A stretch of DNA of 5,116 bases from JACDAN01 sp046714355 (GTDB lineage Bacteria; Actinomycetota; Thermoleophilia; Gaiellales; Gaiellaceae): the NCBI GenBank assembly GCA_046714355.1, contig JBKKAR010000069.1:1-5116 (forward strand), in the 5' to 3' direction. Of this stretch, positions 1-4,995 are shown piece by piece (the first letter of the stretch is position 1; every line of letters starts with the position of its first letter). Under the pieces are notes generated by a model. The model worked only from the letters and a program-made list of their open reading frames with translations. It was not told where the DNA came from and made no database searches. The translations under genes were made by a program, and so were the position numbers.

Positions 1-14
1 ACCGCAACCTCCAT
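1..14 (-). other. Possible 5' end or leader of the next gene, cut by the window edge
   Basis: Only a few bases of the next transcript are visible. An ATG at 14-12 would open a frame reading Met-Glu-Val-Ala. It sits 8 bases after the -10 element at 29-23, the same distance seen ahead of the gene starting at 1532, so a leaderless start is possible. Alternatively, GGAGGT at 12-7 is a near-perfect Shine-Dalgarno sequence, and the true start codon lies just beyond position 1. I cannot decide between these. In either case a separately promoted gene, probably another pilus component given its position, begins at or just past the left edge. Confidence 0.4.
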
Positions 15-22
15 GAGAGCCC

Positions 23-49
23 TATCGGCCGCTCGCAGCGATCCCTTGA
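23..49 (-). promoter_or_regulatory. Sigma-28 (FliA/WhiG)-like promoter for the gene beyond the left edge
   Basis: On the minus strand, TCAAGG (49-44) is followed by GCCGATA (29-23). Sixteen bases separate TCAA from GCCGATA, exactly as at the promoters near 1541-1567 and 5009-5036. The FliA/WhiG-family consensus is TAAA-N15/16-GCCGATAA, so the -10 matches almost perfectly and the -35 differs by one base (TCAA for TAAA). The predicted start of transcription is around 14-17. The -35 partly overlaps the dyad at 39-60, which might let a regulator or the preceding hairpin influence it. Confidence 0.65.
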
Positions 50-60
50 AAGAGGGATCG
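39..60. repeat. 8-bp inverted repeat overlapping a -35 element
   Basis: CGATCCCT (39-46) and AGGGATCG (53-60) are perfectly complementary around a 6-base loop. The element lies between the pilin terminator and the left-edge promoter and includes part of its -35 (TCAAGG, 44-49). It could be a second weak terminator hairpin or an operator. It has no following T tract on either strand, so I do not favour a terminator. Confidence 0.4.
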
Positions 61-68
61 GAACGCAA

Positions 69-93
69 CGAGGGCCGGCAATGCCGGCCCTCG
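69..93 (-). terminator. Terminator hairpin after the pilin gene
   Basis: CGAGGGCCGGC (69-79) and GCCGGCCCTCG (83-93) form a perfect 11-bp GC-rich stem with a 3-base loop. It begins 33 bases past the pilin stop codon at 127. The following minus-strand bases (TTGCGTT) are only moderately T-rich, which is common for terminators in GC-rich actinobacteria. The stem is symmetric and would form on either strand. I assign it to the minus strand because that is the direction of the gene that ends there. It separates the pilin transcript from the separately promoted gene at the left edge. Confidence 0.7.
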
Positions 94-126
94 CAGAGAA
101 CGTCGTGGTACGTCGGTCGGAGCGAA

Positions 127-513
127 CTAGCAGACTCCGGTGACGATGTCGCTGCCGGGGTCGGCCTTCTTCCACGTCTCGGCGCCCTTCGTCGCTTCGA
201 TGCAGTACGTGGTCGTGGTGGCCGTGACGACGTTGATGTCCTTGATCCCCGCGTCGTACGAGGTCTGCAGGACGGTCAGCGTCATGTTCGCGTACGTGTT
301 GTTGTCCGCGTAGTACGCCTCGGCACCCGGGATGGAGGCGCGCACGTTGGCCTGCGCCGCCGACTTGTTCGCGCGATCCCGGAACTTCATGTACGACGGG
401 ACGGCGATCGCAAGCAGGATGCCGATGATGATGATCACGACCAGCAGCTCGATCAGGGTGAATCCGCCCTGACGATCGCTCCGGTTGATCCGCTGGTTCA
501 GTCTTGCTAGCAA
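127..513 (-). CDS. pilA: Type IV pilin precursor (PilA-like)
   Basis: This encodes the structural subunit of a type IV pilus, made as a prepilin, processed by prepilin peptidase and polymerised outside the membrane. The chosen TTG start at 513 gives 128 residues and lies 5 bases after GGAGG, an ideal ribosome binding site. A start at 534 (also TTG) would place that site inside the gene. A 17-residue basic leader ends in Gly-Gly, and the cleavage motif QGG/FTLIE puts the conserved Glu at mature position 5 (E22). Residues 18-42 form the hydrophobic N-terminal helix (FTLIELLVVIIIIGILLAIA), followed by VPSYMKF. The globular domain contains only two cysteines, C104 and the terminal C128, matching the C-terminal disulfide loop of short pilins. 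The roughly 111-residue mature protein is compact. It has its own promoter and terminator, which suits a highly expressed major pilin, but a minor pilin cannot be excluded. Confidence 0.93.
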   Translation of the reverse strand: MLARLNQRINRSDRQGGFTLIELLVVIIIIGILLAIAVPSYMKFRDRANKSAAQANVRASIPGAEAYYADNNTYANMTLTVLQTSYDAGIKDINVVTATTTTYCIEATKGAETWKKADPGSDIVTGVC

Positions 514-516
514 AGC

Positions 517-524
517 TTCCTCCT
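517..524 (-). promoter_or_regulatory. Strong Shine-Dalgarno sequence that fixes the pilin start
   Basis: On the minus strand AAAGGAGGAAGC precedes the TTG at 513 with GGAGG 5 bases away. It is the strongest ribosome binding site in the window and decides against the in-frame TTG at 534, whose codons 4-6 it would occupy. Confidence 0.8.
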
Positions 525-541
525 TTTGAGGCAAGGTCGAT

Positions 542-570
542 GGCTCGAGCCTGGTATCGGCGCTCGAGCG
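542..570. repeat. Paired GCTCGAGC palindromes around the pilin -10
   Basis: GGCTCGAGCC (542-551) and CGCTCGAGCG (561-570) are each perfect 10-bp palindromes sharing the core GCTCGAGC. Their centres are 19 bp apart, with the -10 GCCGATA between and touching them. The arrangement resembles a two-site operator for a dimeric regulator. It could also be a coincidence of GC-rich sequence, because CTCGAG-type strings are frequent in the coding regions here. Confidence 0.4.
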
Positions 571-581
571 GCTCCCCTCAT
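555..581 (-). promoter_or_regulatory. Sigma-28-like promoter of the pilin gene, with weak -35
   Basis: GCCGATA (561-555) is an exact copy of the -10 element used twice elsewhere in the locus. At the equivalent -35 position (16-base spacing, 581-578) the sequence is ATGA within GTCATGAGGGG, a poor match to TCAAGG, so this promoter may need an activator. The predicted start near 547 gives a leader of about 34 bases containing the strong ribosome binding site. The -10 is bracketed by two GCTCGAGC palindromes (542-551 and 561-570), and the region just upstream of the -35 holds two TCACCC dyads. Confidence 0.5.
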
Positions 582-590
582 GACGCTTTT

Positions 591-630
591 GGGTGATCCG
601 TCACCCGCTTTGGGTGAGCAACCTCACCCA
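591..630. repeat. Two GGGTGA/TCACCC dyads upstream of the pilin promoter
   Basis: GGGTGA-N4-TCACCC (591-606) and TGGGTGAG-N4-CTCACCCA (611-630) are perfect inverted repeats with the same half-site and the same 4-base centre. Their midpoints are 22 bp apart, about two helical turns. They lie just upstream of the expected pilin -35 (about 578-583). This fits activator binding sites for the weak promoter. They could instead be RNA hairpins ending the upstream transcript, but no T tract follows either of them. Confidence 0.45.
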
Positions 631-636
631 GCCACC

Positions 637-661
637 GCGGAACGGGCTGTGCCCGTTCCGC
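637..661 (-). terminator. Hairpin after the 78-residue protein gene, probable terminator
   Basis: GCGGAACGGGC (637-647) pairs perfectly with GCCCGTTCCGC (651-661) around a 3-base loop, forming an 11-bp stem starting 56 bases after the stop codon at 718. It has no T tract. The position at the end of an operon and before a separately promoted gene supports a terminator role or RNA 3'-end stabilisation. Confidence 0.5.
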
Positions 662-717
662 CCGAGCGGCGTCAGGGTTAAGGAAGCAGCTCTGCGGGTG
701 CTCGGCCGCGCGATCGT

Positions 718-954
718 CTACGAGATGGCGCAGCCGAGGTATTCGAGCGCGCGGGACGCCTCGTCTACGAACGTCGTCGCCTCTTCCTCGGAGTGGAAGA
801 CATAGGGGCCCGGACGAATGGGCTCGACGCGGAGGCTGTTCACGGGATACACCTCGCAGTGGACGACCACCTGTTGGTCTGCCTGCTCCCGGCGGAGGGT
901 GACGACCTGCCGGCCGTCCTTGCGCGCGGTCTTCACGCGCTGGGCGGTGTTCAT
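718..954 (-). CDS. Small protein of unknown function in the pilus operon
   Basis: This encodes 78 residues that I do not recognise. The protein has a basic N-terminus (residues 1-22), a short region of probable beta strands (VVTLRR, QVVVHCEVYPV, SLRVEPI) and a C-terminal acidic helix (SEEEATTFVDEASRALEYLGC). It has two cysteines (C33 and C75) and no signal peptide or membrane segment, so it is probably cytoplasmic. Its ATG overlaps the TGA of the preceding gene as ATGA. There is no visible Shine-Dalgarno sequence, so translation probably depends on coupling, which suggests similar amounts of the two proteins and a shared job. The compact beta-then-helix layout loosely resembles the C-terminal domain of the 548-residue protein (its residues 463-535), with an xSxxEA element before the helix in both, but similarity this weak proves nothing. 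Confidence 0.75.
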   Translation of the reverse strand: MNTAQRVKTARKDGRQVVTLRREQADQQVVVHCEVYPVNSLRVEPIRPGPYVFHSEEEATTFVDEASRALEYLGCAIS

Positions 955-1532
955 CGGCGTGCGTTGACCGCGGCCTGGGCGACTGTCTCGCTGTCGGCGA
1001 AGCCGCCGATTCGGGCGAACAGCACGTCTGGCCGTCGGTACACGAGGACGCCGGGGTTTTCGAGAGTGCCGAGGAGCTCGAGGAGCGGGCGGGACTGCGC
1101 CTCGGCGAAGACATTGAGCGCGACGAACCCTACGCCGGCGGCCTGAGCTCCAGCCCGGGCTTCGGCCAGCGCGATCTCGTCGACCGCGGCGCCGGGGCCG
1201 TAGAGACCGACCACGACCACACGATGGTCGGCGAGGGCGGTCGAGAGAACCCTGGGTAGACCGCTCTTGTCGACGGGCGCCACGACGGGAACGGCCGATG
1301 GAGGCTTGACCACCGGCTTCTTCACCGATGCCTTGGCCGCGGGCTTCGGCTTCGCCTTCAGCGGAGCCGGCATCTTCACGGGCGCCGTGTTTGCCAGCTT
1401 GGGCCGCACGAGGCTCGGGGTGTCACCGGCCGAGGACGGGGGACGGGCCACGATGAACGTGGCGACGACTCCGCCGAGCACGGCGAGGACAACGACCGGC
1501 ACGAGAGCACGGTTCGACAGCCGCAGTGTCAT
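951..1532 (-). CDS. Membrane-anchored thioredoxin-fold-like protein lacking CxxC
   Basis: This 193-residue protein has a short N-terminus, one hydrophobic segment (residues 10-29, ALVPVVVLAVLGGVVATFIV), a Lys/Pro/Ala-rich linker (about 40-88) and a C-terminal domain (about 92-193). The C-terminal domain reads like a thioredoxin fold: strand RVVVVGLY (104-111), a long helix (117-133), strand VGFVALNVF (134-142), helix PLLELLGTL, then a possible cis-proline turn at ENPGVLVYRR (P160) and a final helix. Where thioredoxins have CxxC it has YGPGAA (111-116), and the protein contains no cysteine at all, so redox catalysis is excluded; a binding or assembly role is likelier. The basic linker follows the membrane segment, leaving topology uncertain. 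The ATG at 1532 has no Shine-Dalgarno and lies 8 bases after a promoter -10, predicting a leaderless message. It overlaps the next gene by ATGA. Fold assignment is inference from pattern; the gene itself is secure. Confidence 0.82.
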   Translation of the reverse strand: MTLRLSNRALVPVVVLAVLGGVVATFIVARPPSSAGDTPSLVRPKLANTAPVKMPAPLKAKPKPAAKASVKKPVVKPPSAVPVVAPVDKSGLPRVLSTALADHRVVVVGLYGPGAAVDEIALAEARAGAQAAGVGFVALNVFAEAQSRPLLELLGTLENPGVLVYRRPDVLFARIGGFADSETVAQAAVNARR

Positions 1533-1540
1533 ACCCGAGC

Positions 1541-1567
1541 TATCGGCACTGGAGCGGCGATCCTTGA
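1541..1567 (-). promoter_or_regulatory. Sigma-28-like promoter ahead of the thioredoxin-fold-like gene
   Basis: TCAAGG (1567-1562) and GCCGATA (1547-1541) on the minus strand have 16 bases between TCAA and GCCGATA, the same spacing as the sites at 23-49 and 5009-5036. The -35 begins directly after the TAG stop codon (1571-1569) of the upstream gene, so the whole promoter fits in the 36-base gap between the genes. The ATG at 1532 starts 8 bases past the -10, at about the expected transcription start. It makes the two-gene unit 1532-718 a sub-operon that can be transcribed separately from pilB. Confidence 0.7.
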
Positions 1568-1568
1568 T

Positions 1569-3215
1569 CTAGCTCTGCTCGCCGGCGGTCCATGCCTGGC
1601 GACGGGCAGCGGAGCCGAGCCAGCGGCCCTCGGGCTCGGCCAGGTCGACCGAGATGATCGCCTCCGGTCTGATGAAGCGGCCGGCGAAGAACGGCCACCC
1701 GTGGTTGGACGCGATCTGGCGTACGACGTTCTGCGCGAGCTCCTTCGCCTCACCGCTCGAGTGGAAGGCGCCGATCTCTACGCGGTCGCCGTCGGCGAGC
1801 CGGAGGACGACCGACCACGTTACGACGGTGTCGGCGTCCTGTTCGGACGCCGGCTGCTCGAGAAGCGGCGCGGGGGCCGGGACGACGGGCTCGGGCGGGA
1901 CGGGCTCGGGAGCCAAGAGAGGCTCGTGAGCAAGGATGGGTGGGGCAACGACCGGCTCGGGAACGACAACCGGCTCGGCAGCAACGACCGGCTCGGCATA
2001 AATGACCGGCTCGGCAGCAACGACCGGCTCGGCCGCCGGAAGGGGAGCGAGAGGCTCGATCACGGGCTGCTCGACGGGAGCGACCGGCGTGTAGGAGATC
2101 GCGAGAGGCTCAGGGACCGGCTGCTGGACGACGGGTGTCTCGACGAACGGCGTGACGGCCACGGGGGCCACGGCCTCCACGACCAGCGGCTGCAGCTCGG
2201 GAGCCTGTGTGGCGTTGGGCTCCACCTGAAATGTCGCTTCCGGAGTGCCGAGCCAGACGCCCTCGCCGTTCACCGGCTGGGCCGGGGCGACAGGAAGCGG
2301 CTCGACGGCCTCGGCGACCGGCGGCGGCTCCGCTGGAGCGACCTGGACGACCGGCTCCGGGGTGGGCACGACGGGAGCGACGGCAACGACGGGAACCTCC
2401 TGGGCCACTACAGGGACGGCGGCGGTAGAAACAGTCTCGTAGGCGACCTCGATCTGGCGGTGCAGGGCCTCTCGCCCGGCAACGACGAGGTGCGGCTCGC
2501 AGTTCAACGCACGGCGCACATTCTCGACGACGAGGTCGTTGGACGGATCGGCGACGGCGACCACTGGGAGGCCGTCCTGGAACCCGATCGGCAGCACGCT
2601 ATGGAGGCGCGCCTTCTCCACCGGGAGCAACTGGACGGCCGCAGGGTCGATGGCGGCGGAATCGAGCTCGACGAAGCGTAGGCCCTTCTGCCCGGCCAGC
2701 AGCCGGCCGAGGTCGCCCTCGGAGACGAGCCCGCGTTCGAGCAGCACTTCGCCAAGGCGCTTGCCGCGCTGCATCCCGTCCTGAAGTGCCTCCTCGAGCT
2801 GCTCCTCCGTAAGCAGACCCGCGCGGAAGATCAGGGTGCCGAGCGGCACGTCCCGCATGTCGGAGACGGGAATCGCGGGGGCCGGAGCCTCCACCGGGGC
2901 CGCCGGAGCGAGCTGGGGCGCCGCGAGCGGCGCCGGCTGGGCGAGCGGCTCGACCGGAGCCGCCGCGGAAAGGGTCAACGGGCTGATCAGCCCGTCGGTG
3001 GCCGGCGCGGGTACAGGCGCTTGCCCGAGGTTGGGGTTTCCGAAGTCCGCAGTGGACATGCTTACCTCTCTCTGAAGCTGGGTTTGAGTCGCTCCGGGAT
3101 CGACGAACGCAGGCTCCGGGATGACCGGGCCGACCGGATCGGTATCGGCGGCCCAGTTGGGCGCGCCGTCACTCGAACGAGGGACGCCGAGCTCGTCCGG
3201 ATTAGACGAGGACAC
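1569..3215 (-). CDS. MshEN-domain protein with Pro-rich repeat linker; probable c-di-GMP-responsive pilus adaptor
   Basis: This 548-residue cytoplasmic protein has no membrane segment and no ATPase domain. Residues 1-117 are Pro/Ala-rich. Residues 118-260 form a GspE/PilB N-terminal (MshEN) domain with two 24-residue motifs (124-147 and 153-176) joined by a 5-residue spacer. The second motif keeps the signature R153-L154-G155 through G162, L169 and Q176; the first has Pro in place of the leading Arg and Gly in place of the final Gln. In MshE-type ATPases this layout binds c-di-GMP. Residues 261-460 are a Pro/Val/Glu linker with EPVVA-type hexapeptide repeats, followed by a folded-looking domain (463-535: TWSVVLRLADGDRVEIGAF ... 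RFIRPEAIISVDL) that I cannot name. The GTG start overlaps the pilB end by 14 bases and is preceded by GAGGAG 7 bases upstream. An ATG at 3059 with GAGGT four bases upstream could give a second, 496-residue form. A regulator or adaptor of PilB is inferred from domain and context. Confidence 0.88.
   Translation of the reverse strand: MSSSNPDELGVPRSSDGAPNWAADTDPVGPVIPEPAFVDPGATQTQLQREVSMSTADFGNPNLGQAPVPAPATDGLISPLTLSAAAPVEPLAQPAPLAAPQLAPAAPVEAPAPAIPVSDMRDVPLGTLIFRAGLLTEEQLEEALQDGMQRGKRLGEVLLERGLVSEGDLGRLLAGQKGLRFVELDSAAIDPAAVQLLPVEKARLHSVLPIGFQDGLPVVAVADPSNDLVVENVRRALNCEPHLVVAGREALHRQIEVAYETVSTAAVPVVAQEVPVVAVAPVVPTPEPVVQVAPAEPPPVAEAVEPLPVAPAQPVNGEGVWLGTPEATFQVEPNATQAPELQPLVVEAVAPVAVTPFVETPVVQQPVPEPLAISYTPVAPVEQPVIEPLAPLPAAEPVVAAEPVIYAEPVVAAEPVVVPEPVVAPPILAHEPLLAPEPVPPEPVVPAPAPLLEQPASEQDADTVVTWSVVLRLADGDRVEIGAFHSSGEAKELAQNVVRQIASNHGWPFFAGRFIRPEAIISVDLAEPEGRWLGSAARRQAWTAGEQS
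1951..2034 (-). repeat. 18-bp tandem repeat encoding Glu-Pro-Val hexapeptides
   Basis: The plus-strand core ACCGGCTCGG recurs at 1951, 1969, 1987, 2005 and 2023, exactly 18 bases apart, with an eight-base variable part (CAGCAACG twice, CATAAATG, GAACGACA). On the coding strand it yields hexapeptides such as AEPVVA, AEPVIY and PEPVVA (residues about 394-423 of the 548-residue protein). More divergent EPV units continue to about 1880. This looks like recent unit duplication in a flexible linker, and copy number may vary between strains. Confidence 0.8.
3057..3068 (-). promoter_or_regulatory. Possible internal start site of the MshEN-domain gene
   Basis: GAGGT (3068-3064) within AGAGAGAGGT lies four bases before an in-frame ATG at 3059-3057 (residue 53 of the longer product, MSTADFGNPN). 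It is at least as good as the GAGGAG site serving the GTG at 3215. Either the true start is here, or two forms are made that differ in the first 52 residues. Confidence 0.4.
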
Positions 3216-4995
3216 GGCTCAGCTCCTCGAGCGACGTGATTCCCGCGGCGACCTTCGCCAGCCCGTCGTCCCACAGCGTGCGCATCCCGCCCTCCATCGC
3301 GGCCCGCTCGATCTCTTCGCGGCTGCCCCGAGAGACGGCCAGGGATTCGAGGTTCTCGGTCATGACGAGGAGCTGGTAGACGCCAATCCGGCCGCGGTAC
3401 CCGGTCTGCGCGCAGCGCGGGCACCCGCGCTTCCGGTAAAAGGCAGCACCGTCCGAGGCGGCCGCAACCTCGGGCGAGACCCGGTTGCGCAGCAGCTCGT
3501 CGATCGACGGGCTGTACATCTCACAGCAGTGGGAGCAGAGCTTTCGGGCGAGGCGCTGGGCGAGCACGGCCGAGACCGCGGAGCCGGTGAGGAACGGCTC
3601 GACGCCCATCTCGTTCAGCCGGGTGATCGCACCGGGGGCGTCGTTGGTATGGAGGCTCGAGAGCACGAAGTGTCCCGTGAGCGCCGCCTCGATCGAGATC
3701 TTGGCGGTCTCGGCGTCACGGATCTCGCCGACCATCACGACGTCGGGGTCGGCGCGCAGGATCGACCGCAGCGCCGAGGCGAAGGTGAGACCGGCCTTGA
3801 CGTTGATCTGAATCTGGCTGACGCCGGGGAGCCGGTACTCGACCGGATCCTCGACCGTCACGATGTTGATCTCGGGCCGTGAGATCTCCGTCAGCGCCGA
3901 GTACAGCGTCGTCGACTTACCGGAGCCCGTCGGGCCCGTGACGAGCAGCGCGCCGCCAGGCTTGTCGATGATCTCGGACAGAGTGTTCCGCATGCCCTCC
4001 TCGAGCCCGAGCTCCTCGAGTGTCGGAGCCGTCTTGGACTTGTCGAGCAGGCGCATGGCGATCTTCTCGCCGTCGACGGTCGGAAGGGTTGCGACGCGGA
4101 TGTCGAGCAGCCGGCCGGCAGCGGCGGCGCTCAGGGAGATTCGTCCGTCCTGCGGCTTGCGCCGCTCGGCGATGTCGAGCTTGGCGAGCACCTTCAGGCG
4201 GGTGATCACGCCCGCGGTCATCCGCTTCGGCACTCGCTGCACCTCGTGCATGACGCCGTCGGTGCGGAACCGAACGACGAGCGCGTCGGCCTGGGGCTCG
4301 AAGTGGAGGTCGCTGGCGCCTTCCTCGGCCGCCTGGAAGATGAGTGAGTTGACCAGGCGGACGAGCGGAGCGTCGGAGATGCCGTCCTCTGCCTCGAGGT
4401 CGTCTCCTTCCTCGTCCTCGTCTTCAGCCTGCCCCTCGACGATCGCCTCGTCCACGATCGAACGGGCGCCGAAAGCCTCGGCGGCGCGGGCGAGCCGCTT
4501 CACCTCGTGGAGGATGTCCTCCCGGGAGCCGACCGCGAGCTCGATCTGCAGGCGCGTCGCGAGTTTCAGCTCGTCGACGGCGTTGACGTTCTGGGGGTCG
4601 GCGATCGCGATGCGGAGGATTCCGCCCTCGATCGCATACGGGACGGCGACGATCCGCTCGAGGACGTGGAGCGGGATCTCCTTCGCGGCGTCCGCCGAGA
4701 CCCCGGCCTCGAGCAGGTCGACGACGGGAAGTCCGAAGCGCGCCGAGAGCGCGGTGACTACCCGGTCGGGGGCCGCGAGGCCCTCGTCGACGAGCGCCTG
4801 CGCGAAGGAGCTCGTCTTTGCGGCCCCGCGGGCGAGCGTGACGTCCGCGGGAGAGAGCAGCCCGGTTTGCTCGATCACGTCGGCGACGAGCTCGGACACC
4901 GCGTTGACCGGGAAGGCAGGCCGAAGCGGGCCCGCACCCGAGCCCGTTTTCTCCGCCGCAGGTGTCCGCAGCTTCGCTGGGCGATCCAGCTCCAT
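3202..4995 (-). CDS. pilB: Type IV pilus extension ATPase PilB (GspE/secretion ATPase family)
   Basis: This cytoplasmic hexameric ATPase powers pilin polymerisation at the inner-membrane platform. The 597-residue product has a GspE/MshEN-like N-terminal domain (about 30-170), an acidic linker (191-204, EDEDEEGDDL), the N2 domain (about 206-330; SDLHFEP at 228-234), and the catalytic core: Walker A GPTGSGKS (354-361), Asp box TVEDPVEY (380-387), Walker B DPDVVMVGE (416-424), His box TGHFVLSSLHTND (440-452). Cysteines C487, C490, C525 and C528 form the C-x2-C...C-x2-C zinc site typical of PilB/GspE and absent from PilT. The second N-terminal motif has SFA (63-65) for RLG and R86 for Gln, so c-di-GMP binding there is doubtful. 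I chose the ATG at 4995 because a promoter lies at 5009-5036; the open frame extends to a GTG at 5112, but the extra 39 residues would span that promoter. There is no clear Shine-Dalgarno, as expected for a very short leader. Its end overlaps the MshEN-domain gene by 14 bases. Confidence 0.95.
   Translation of the reverse strand: MELDRPAKLRTPAAEKTGSGAGPLRPAFPVNAVSELVADVIEQTGLLSPADVTLARGAAKTSSFAQALVDEGLAAPDRVVTALSARFGLPVVDLLEAGVSADAAKEIPLHVLERIVAVPYAIEGGILRIAIADPQNVNAVDELKLATRLQIELAVGSREDILHEVKRLARAAEAFGARSIVDEAIVEGQAEDEDEEGDDLEAEDGISDAPLVRLVNSLIFQAAEEGASDLHFEPQADALVVRFRTDGVMHEVQRVPKRMTAGVITRLKVLAKLDIAERRKPQDGRISLSAAAAGRLLDIRVATLPTVDGEKIAMRLLDKSKTAPTLEELGLEEGMRNTLSEIIDKPGGALLVTGPTGSGKSTTLYSALTEISRPEINIVTVEDPVEYRLPGVSQIQINVKAGLTFASALRSILRADPDVVMVGEIRDAETAKISIEAALTGHFVLSSLHTNDAPGAITRLNEMGVEPFLTGSAVSAVLAQRLARKLCSHCCEMYSPSIDELLRNRVSPEVAAASDGAAFYRKRGCPRCAQTGYRGRIGVYQLLVMTENLESLAVSRGSREEIERAAMEGGMRTLWDDGLAKVAAGITSLEELSRVLV

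Larger units (their letters stand above)
535..717. other. Non-coding stretch between the 78-residue protein and the pilin
   Basis: About 200 bases without a credible gene. From the minus-strand upstream end it contains the hairpin at 661-637, the two TCACCC dyads at 630-591, the pilin promoter at 581-555 and the start of the pilin leader. The short reading frames on either strand here run through these inverted repeats and show no recognisable protein features. Confidence 0.6.

Noticed and set aside
591..661. Array of three hairpins considered as a riboswitch or CRISPR-like array
   Set aside because: The hairpins differ in stem sequence, have no regular spacers, and lack the conserved cores of c-di-GMP or other riboswitches that I know.
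951..957. GCCGATG at the ATGA overlap of two genes
   Set aside because: No -35 at the proper distance, and the A at the end of the -10 is replaced; it arises from coding sequence.
1701..2681. Plus-strand open frame of 326 residues rich in Gly/Asp/Arg/Leu repeats
   Set aside because: The RLGSND-like repeats are the antisense reading of the 18-bp tandem repeat in the MshEN-domain gene, which has a recognisable domain on the opposite strand.
3143..3149. Further minus-strand GCCGATA inside the MshEN-domain gene, upstream of the ATG at 3059
   Set aside because: The bases at the required -35 position read ACGG, with no match to TCAA/TAAA. It could be a weak internal promoter but is more simply coding sequence.
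3121..3882. Plus-strand open frame of 253 residues
   Set aside because: Antisense to the end of pilB and the start of the next gene; no domain, and it crosses a real gene boundary.
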